Origin: Dryomyza anilis
Taxonomy: Eukaryota; Arthropoda; Insecta; Diptera; Dryomyzidae
Assembly (NCBI GenBank): GCA_951804985.1
Contig: OX638131.1
Coordinates: 59,240,351 to 59,304,350 of the forward strand
DNA: 64,000 bases
Direction: 5' to 3'
Position numbers and translations under genes: made by a program. A model generated the notes under the pieces. The model saw nothing but the letters and a program-made list of their open reading frames with translations. It made no database searches and was not told where the DNA came from. Shown in pieces: positions 59,763 to 64,000 of the stretch (the first letter of the stretch is position 1; each line of letters begins with the position of its first letter).

Positions 59763-60900
59763 CGGCCAACAAAAATGTTCAAAAGATTGTCCTTCGTTAT
59801 AATCCTTTGGATCCTTGTGAATTCCCGCGCGGGAGAAAATATATTGGCATCCGAATACCAAGTTAAGTCAATTAAGACTTAGCCGGTATGAGGATAGTTC
59901 TTATTTTTATCACTAGAATCCTTAGTTAATTCCCCCGTTCCCATGAGAACACGGAGGGAGAACGAAACGGGACTTCTTAAAACATAGTGAAGCCAATCGT
60001 GCCTCAGTAGGTTGTCTGTAATCATAAACACGGACGACTAAACAGGACAACGCGATCCTTCCATGGCCGGTCGACTTGTAGTGTTTTCCATAAATGCAAA
60101 AATATTAAAAAAAAATCCGGTTCTCTTCTTTTTCAGTATTTTGCAGTAACATTAAAAAAACGAAAAATAAAATAAACAACATTTTGCAGTGACACTAAGA
60201 AAAAACAAAAAATATAATGAGAATAACAGTGTAAATTAATTTATTTATAAAAAATTTAGAAAAACATAAAAGAGAATTTTTTTTTTTTCCTTTTTTTCTT
60301 TTCGAAAGAAATTAAAGACAGAATATTATTAACAAAACTGATTAAAAAGAGAAAAAATGTATATATAAATTTAAAAATAAAAATAATAAATAAAAATTTA
60401 TAAAAAAATTATAAAAATTGCAGCAAAAGGCTGAAGCATACATTCGTAAAAAATTAAAAATTGTTTGCAGCAAAAAGCTGAAATATCGAGAAATATATCT
60501 TTTAAAGGAAAAAATAATAAATAAATAATTAAAATTGCAGCAAAAAGCTGAAACATATATTCATAAAAAAATAAAAAATTGTTTGCAGCAAAAAGCTGAA
60601 ATATTGTGAAGAATATTTAAAAAAAAAGTGCAGCGAAAAGCTAAAGCATATATTTGAAAAAAAAAAAAAAAAAAAAAAATTACAGCAAAAAGCTGAAGTA
60701 TTGTGAAATATATATAAAAAAAATTGCAGCAAAAAGCTGAAGCATATATGTGTAAAAAATAAAATCTCACAGCAAAAAGCTGAAATCCACATTGTAAAGA
60801 AAAAGAAAAATTAATTGCGAAGGAAATTATATAAGGTAAGTGTGGCCTTGTGCGATCCATTTTTAGGAAAAAAGTACATAAAAATATAAGAACCAATACA
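59763..60900 (+). other. ELEMENT G long leader
   Basis: About 1.1 kb of AT-rich, non-coding DNA between the primer site and gag, including the hairpin-motif array described separately. A GTG-initiated extension exists from 60850, but ATG 60901 is the likely gag start. Confidence 0.7.
60421..60788 (+). repeat. eight-copy CAGCAAAAAGCTGAA motif array in the leader
   Basis: Copies start at 60421, 60468, 60538, 60586, 60631, 60683, 60727 and 60770, spaced 43-70 bp apart by A/T-rich DNA. Each contains CAGC-A-rich-GCTG, able to form a small stem-loop, and most continue AARYAT. The position, between primer site and gag, matches where Drosophila gypsy carries its Su(Hw) insulator array. Confidence 0.85.
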
Positions 60901-62130
60901 ATGGAAGGAATGCAAACTTCCCTTAAGGAGTTGACAGGGGCGGTGAACGCAATTGTTGATCAATTAAGATCATTTGAGGGAAGGATAGGTAGGATAGAAG
61001 AAGCTAGTGTGACAAATGGTCATATTTCGGAGATGCTTATGGGAATGGAAGCACGTATCATTGATATAGAGCGTCCCTCAGAAAGAAACAATGTGGAAGA
61101 CAGGGTAGAACTTTTACGTGGTCAAATGAATGAAGAGGAGCTGAAAGAAATTTCAAGGCTACCGGATTGCGTAAAAGAGTTACAGATCTTTAAGGGGGAT
61201 CCGGCTCACTATGTATCCTGGATACATAGTGTAGAGGCAATCCTCAAAGATTTCGTCATAGTGAAAAACAAGCCAATATACAGGGCAATTTTGCAGCATA
61301 TTCTTCAAAAAATTACAGGTGATGCAGATGCTGCATTAGTTTCTTACAATATATTCGAGGACGAGTGGCCAGAAATTAAAAGAGTTTTGTCGCTGCACTA
61401 TGCAGATAAAAGGGACGTGCAAACGTTAGAACACCAACTTGCTCAATTGTCGCAAAAAGGATCAAAGCTGGACGAATTTTACGCAACAGTGAACCACCAA
61501 TTTTCATTGATTATTAATAAAATAAAAACGGAATCACACTCCCAAGAAACGATCAGTGCCTTAGTGGAGGCGTACCGTAATCGTGCGCTAGATGTCTTTG
61601 TTCGAGGATTAAATGGCGAACTTGCCAAAATGTTAATTATCCAGAAACCAAAAACTCTTCCTGAGGCATACTCAGCGTGTCTAGAAATTCAGAACCTAAC
61701 GCTTAGAAATAATAGCCTCCACCCTAATACTCCAAATAGAATAATAGTGCCATTTAATCAAATACAAATGTCACGCAATGAATCAAGACCACCCCCGTTA
61801 CCTCAAAGAAATTTCAAACCATACCCAAACAACAGGTTCAATTCGGGACAATTTAATTATAATCAGTCACCACCAAGACCTTTAGGACCCAAGCCGCATG
61901 AACGAATGGACGAGGGATCCTTCCAGTCTAGACGAGTAGATTATATAAATCGTCCCCGAAACAATTCATTCAAACGGGCAGGGTCATTTACTAACCAGCC
62001 TCAAAAACAGCACAGGTTGTATAACATAGGAACATATAATCAGCAGGAATTCGAAGGTTATGAGGAGCAAGATAATCACAATGATGAAGTAAATTTTATG
62101 ACGGACGCCTCTCCAGCGTTCCTTACATAG
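60901..62130 (+). CDS. ELEMENT G gag-like protein
   Basis: Open frame of 410 codons from ATG 60901 (MEGMQTSLKELTG). The N-terminus is predicted coiled coil. The central part resembles capsid of the gypsy clade (LQIFKGDPAHYVSWIHSVEA; RVLSLHYADKRDVQTLEHQL; LIINKIKTESHSQE). The C-terminus is Pro/Asn/Arg-rich (PRPLGPKPHERMDE) with no CCHC knuckle, as in gypsy itself. Gag forms particles. The frame is intact, the only such case in the window, though pol behind it is broken. Pol is in a different frame, so a programmed frameshift or decay is implied at the 3' end. Confidence 0.75.
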   Translation: MEGMQTSLKELTGAVNAIVDQLRSFEGRIGRIEEASVTNGHISEMLMGMEARIIDIERPSERNNVEDRVELLRGQMNEEELKEISRLPDCVKELQIFKGDPAHYVSWIHSVEAILKDFVIVKNKPIYRAILQHILQKITGDADAALVSYNIFEDEWPEIKRVLSLHYADKRDVQTLEHQLAQLSQKGSKLDEFYATVNHQFSLIINKIKTESHSQETISALVEAYRNRALDVFVRGLNGELAKMLIIQKPKTLPEAYSACLEIQNLTLRNNSLHPNTPNRIIVPFNQIQMSRNESRPPPLPQRNFKPYPNNRFNSGQFNYNQSPPRPLGPKPHERMDEGSFQSRRVDYINRPRNNSFKRAGSFTNQPQKQHRLYNIGTYNQQEFEGYEEQDNHNDEVNFMTDASPAFLT

Positions 62131-62410
62131 AATTTATAACAAAAAATGGAACCACTCTCAATTTTCTTGTTGACACGGGGGCGAACAAAAATTTTATAAG
62201 TCCGTCCGTGGTAAGCAGCTACACCCCTCTGACAAAACCCTTCAATGTACATTCTGCCGCAGGTGATATAAAAATTTCAAAAAAGATTAGTGGAAAATTT
62301 TTCGAAAAAGCAGAAAATGACTCGGTTTTAACCTTTTACGTCTTGCCTGGACTCATGTCGTTCCACGGCATAATTGGTGACGACACCCTTAAAAACTTGA
62401 GGCAATAATT
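62131..62410 (+). pseudogene. ELEMENT G protease
   Basis: Reads TLNFLVDTGANKNFISPSVV (active site DTGA near 62170-62182), then GLMSFHGIIGDDTLKNLR, the second protease block, in a frame different from gag. A frameshift at about 62400 separates it from RT; the bases just after it encode AIIDRKNDILNL in the RT frame. Confidence 0.75.
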
Positions 62411-62428
62411 GACAGAAAAAATGACATT

Positions 62429-63424
62429 TTGAATTTAAAGCCAAATATAAAAATTCCCTTAAAATCCAAAATATCAGAAGAAATTAATTCAACAATAGTA
62501 GGCTCTATATCGGAACGGACAAAAAAACAACTTGGTCTACTTCTTGAAAAATATAAGACTCTCTTTGGTCCGATTACTGGTGGAGAGCTTGTTAGAACAA
62601 CTGTTAGGGCTGAAATAAAAACAAACACAGAAGAACCCATTTATAGCAAATGCTATCCATACCCAGCTTGCATGAGGCGTGAAGTAGAAAAACAGGTCAA
62701 TGAGTTACTGGTAGAAGGAACAATTCGTCCCTCCAAGAGTCCTTATAGTTCACCCATCTGGGTTGTACCAAAGAAACCTAAGCCCACAGGCGAAAAACAG
62801 TATCGAATGGTTGTTGATTACAAACGATTTAATCATGTCACAATCCCAGATACATATCCAATACCTGATATAACTTCAACGCTTGCTAGTCTCGATAAGG
62901 CAAAATTTTTTACGACCCTTGACCTAACTTCAGGCTTTCACCAGGTCCCAATGAAAGAAAGAGATATACCAAAAACAGCATTTTCCACAATGAATGGAAA
63001 ATATGAATTTCTAAGATTACCCTTTGGTTTAAGAAATGCTCCTGCAATTTTCCAAAGGATGATAGATGATGTTCTCAAAGAATATATAGGAAAAATTTGT
63101 TACGTTTATATTGATGATATTATTGTGTTTGGGAACTCTGAGATGGATCACCTTAAAAATATTGAAATTGTATTTTCTCGGTTACAACACGCAAATTTAA
63201 AAGTAAATCTTGATAAAACGCATTTCATGAAAACCGAAGTGGAATTTTTAGGATATGTAGTAACTCCTGATGGTATCCAACCAGACCAAAAAAAGGTTAC
63301 TTCTATTCAGCAAGTGCTACCGCCAAAAAATCTAAAAGACTTGAAGAGCTTTCTAGGATTAACATCATACTATAGGAAGTTCATCCGTGAATATGCAAAA
63401 ATTGCCAAACCATTAACTATCTGA
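62429..63424 (+). pseudogene. ELEMENT G reverse transcriptase
   Basis: RT of the gypsy clade. The 331-codon open frame carries SPYSSPIWVVPKK, YRMVVDYKRFNHVT, KFFTTLDLTSGFHQV (first Asp), FLRLPFGLRNAPAIFQRMID, the catalytic YIDD (63107-63118), VEFLGYVVTPDGI and SFLGLTSYYRKFI. The domain is complete and uninterrupted, but it is cut off from protease by one frameshift and from RNase H by another at about 63421, so pol cannot be translated as a unit. Confidence 0.85.
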
Positions 63425-64000
63425 CAAGGGGTGAAAATGCACAGGTTAAAGCGAATCAGTCTAAACGTATTCCTATTGAGTTAAATGCTCAGGCGCTACA
63501 AGCATTTGAAGATTTAAAAACGCTAATAACATCTTCAGAAGTACTGGCTTTCCCTGATTTTGAAAAACCATTTAACTTAACCACAGATGCCTCCGATTTT
63601 GCAATCGGCGCTGTTTTATCTCAGGGCGATGCTGGTAAAGATAGATCTATCGCATATGTCTCTTGATCCTTAAACAAAACTGAAGAGAATTATGCTACCA
63701 ATGAAAAAAAAAATGCTAGCTATTGTGTGGGCACTTGATAATCTTCGTAATTACGTTTACGGTGCAAAAAAAATTAAAATCTATACTGACCACCAGCCAT
63801 TGACGTTTGCCTTAGGCAATCGGAATTACAACGCGAAACTAAAACGTTGGAAAGCTCGCTTGGAAGAATACAACTACGAGCTGTTTTACCAACCAGGAAA
63901 GGCAAACTTTGTGGCAGACGCGCTTTCAAGGCTGCCAACTGGACTTAATCATTTGACTAGTTCAAATAATTCTGTCACAGACACGGCAAGTGAAGGTCGA
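63425..64000 (+). pseudogene. ELEMENT G RNase H (runs off window)
   Basis: After the frameshift: LTRGENAQV, FNLTTDASDFAIGAVLSQG (first Asp), a TGA at about 63664 after IAYVS, then an A-run indel near 63710, MLAIVWALDNLRNYVYG (catalytic Glu), IYTDHQPLTFAL, and FYQPGKANFVADALSRLP (63889-63942), the tether to integrase. The window ends 60 bases later, so integrase, any env and the 3' LTR are not visible. Confidence 0.82.

Noticed and set aside
60421..60788. CRISPR-like array
   Set aside because: Spaced short repeats with irregular A/T spacers in a retroelement leader of an insect genome; spacers are low complexity and there are no cas genes.

Overview
This window is eukaryotic and AT-rich, with no recognisable host gene. 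It looks like repeat-dense, probably heterochromatic or pericentromeric DNA of a higher fly (Diptera, Brachycera; I cannot place genus or family). The evidence is four mini-me/DINE-1-type elements or fragments with their TA and GTCY proto-microsatellites, insect Ty3/gypsy retroelements of the 17.6/297 (errantivirus), 412/mdg1 and gypsy types, a Tc1 remnant, hAT elements with perfect or near-perfect 8-bp target duplications, RTE and CR1/Jockey-like LINEs, a tRNA-derived SINE and long (TA)n tracts. Almost everything interpretable is a transposable element, and nearly all copies are dead.

Layout. 1-5152 is a 2.55-2.58 kb tandem duplication; each copy carries one mini-me element and one TA-flanked MITE. 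5914-7930 is a minus-strand mini-me fragment split by a 1.5-kb hAT element (6169-7699), which itself carries a 465-bp hAT MITE (7036-7500). 8075-13435 is AT-rich DNA with a degenerate tandem repeat, a 217-bp MITE, a gag-like scrap, a TA tract, a Tc1 transposase remnant and a third full mini-me.

13.4-48.2 kb is the centrepiece. An old element (pieces at 13437 and about 47966) was hit by a minus-strand 412/mdg1-like LTR retrotransposon (ELEMENT M). M was hit in gag by a plus-strand RTE LINE (18246-28899, 10-bp target duplication GTAGGACTCG). That LINE was hit by a plus-strand errantivirus-like LTR retrotransposon (ELEMENT E, 19506-26998). A segment running from the middle of E pol, through its 3' LTR, the LINE 3' half and the M gag and 5' LTR, into 15 bp of flank, was then amplified as three tandem units: 24063-30835, 30836-39295 and 39296-47931. 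The two internal junctions are identical. The units differ by deletions, TA-tract length and a mosaic of single-base variants.

48463-49536 is a foldback (arms about 240-320 bp) whose right arm contains a tRNA-derived SINE. 49868-52990 is a decayed CR1/Jockey-type LINE. 53030-54835 is a decayed copia-type element with no reverse transcriptase. 54836-59296 is a minus-strand remnant close to ELEMENT E (ELEMENT A), split by a 2.6-kb hAT element (56238-58850, TSD CTGGTTCC) that carries a 61-bp minisatellite, a LINE scrap and a mini-me scrap. 59297-64000 is the 5' part of a gypsy-clade LTR retrotransposon (ELEMENT G) with a tRNA-Lys-type primer site, a leader holding eight copies of a small hairpin motif, and gag and pol broken by frameshifts; it runs off the window.

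How the parts work together: they do not form a cellular pathway. Each LTR element once encoded gag, protease, RT, RNase H and integrase (E also env), and the LINEs endonuclease and RT. All sets seen here carry stops or frameshifts, several of which predate the triplication.
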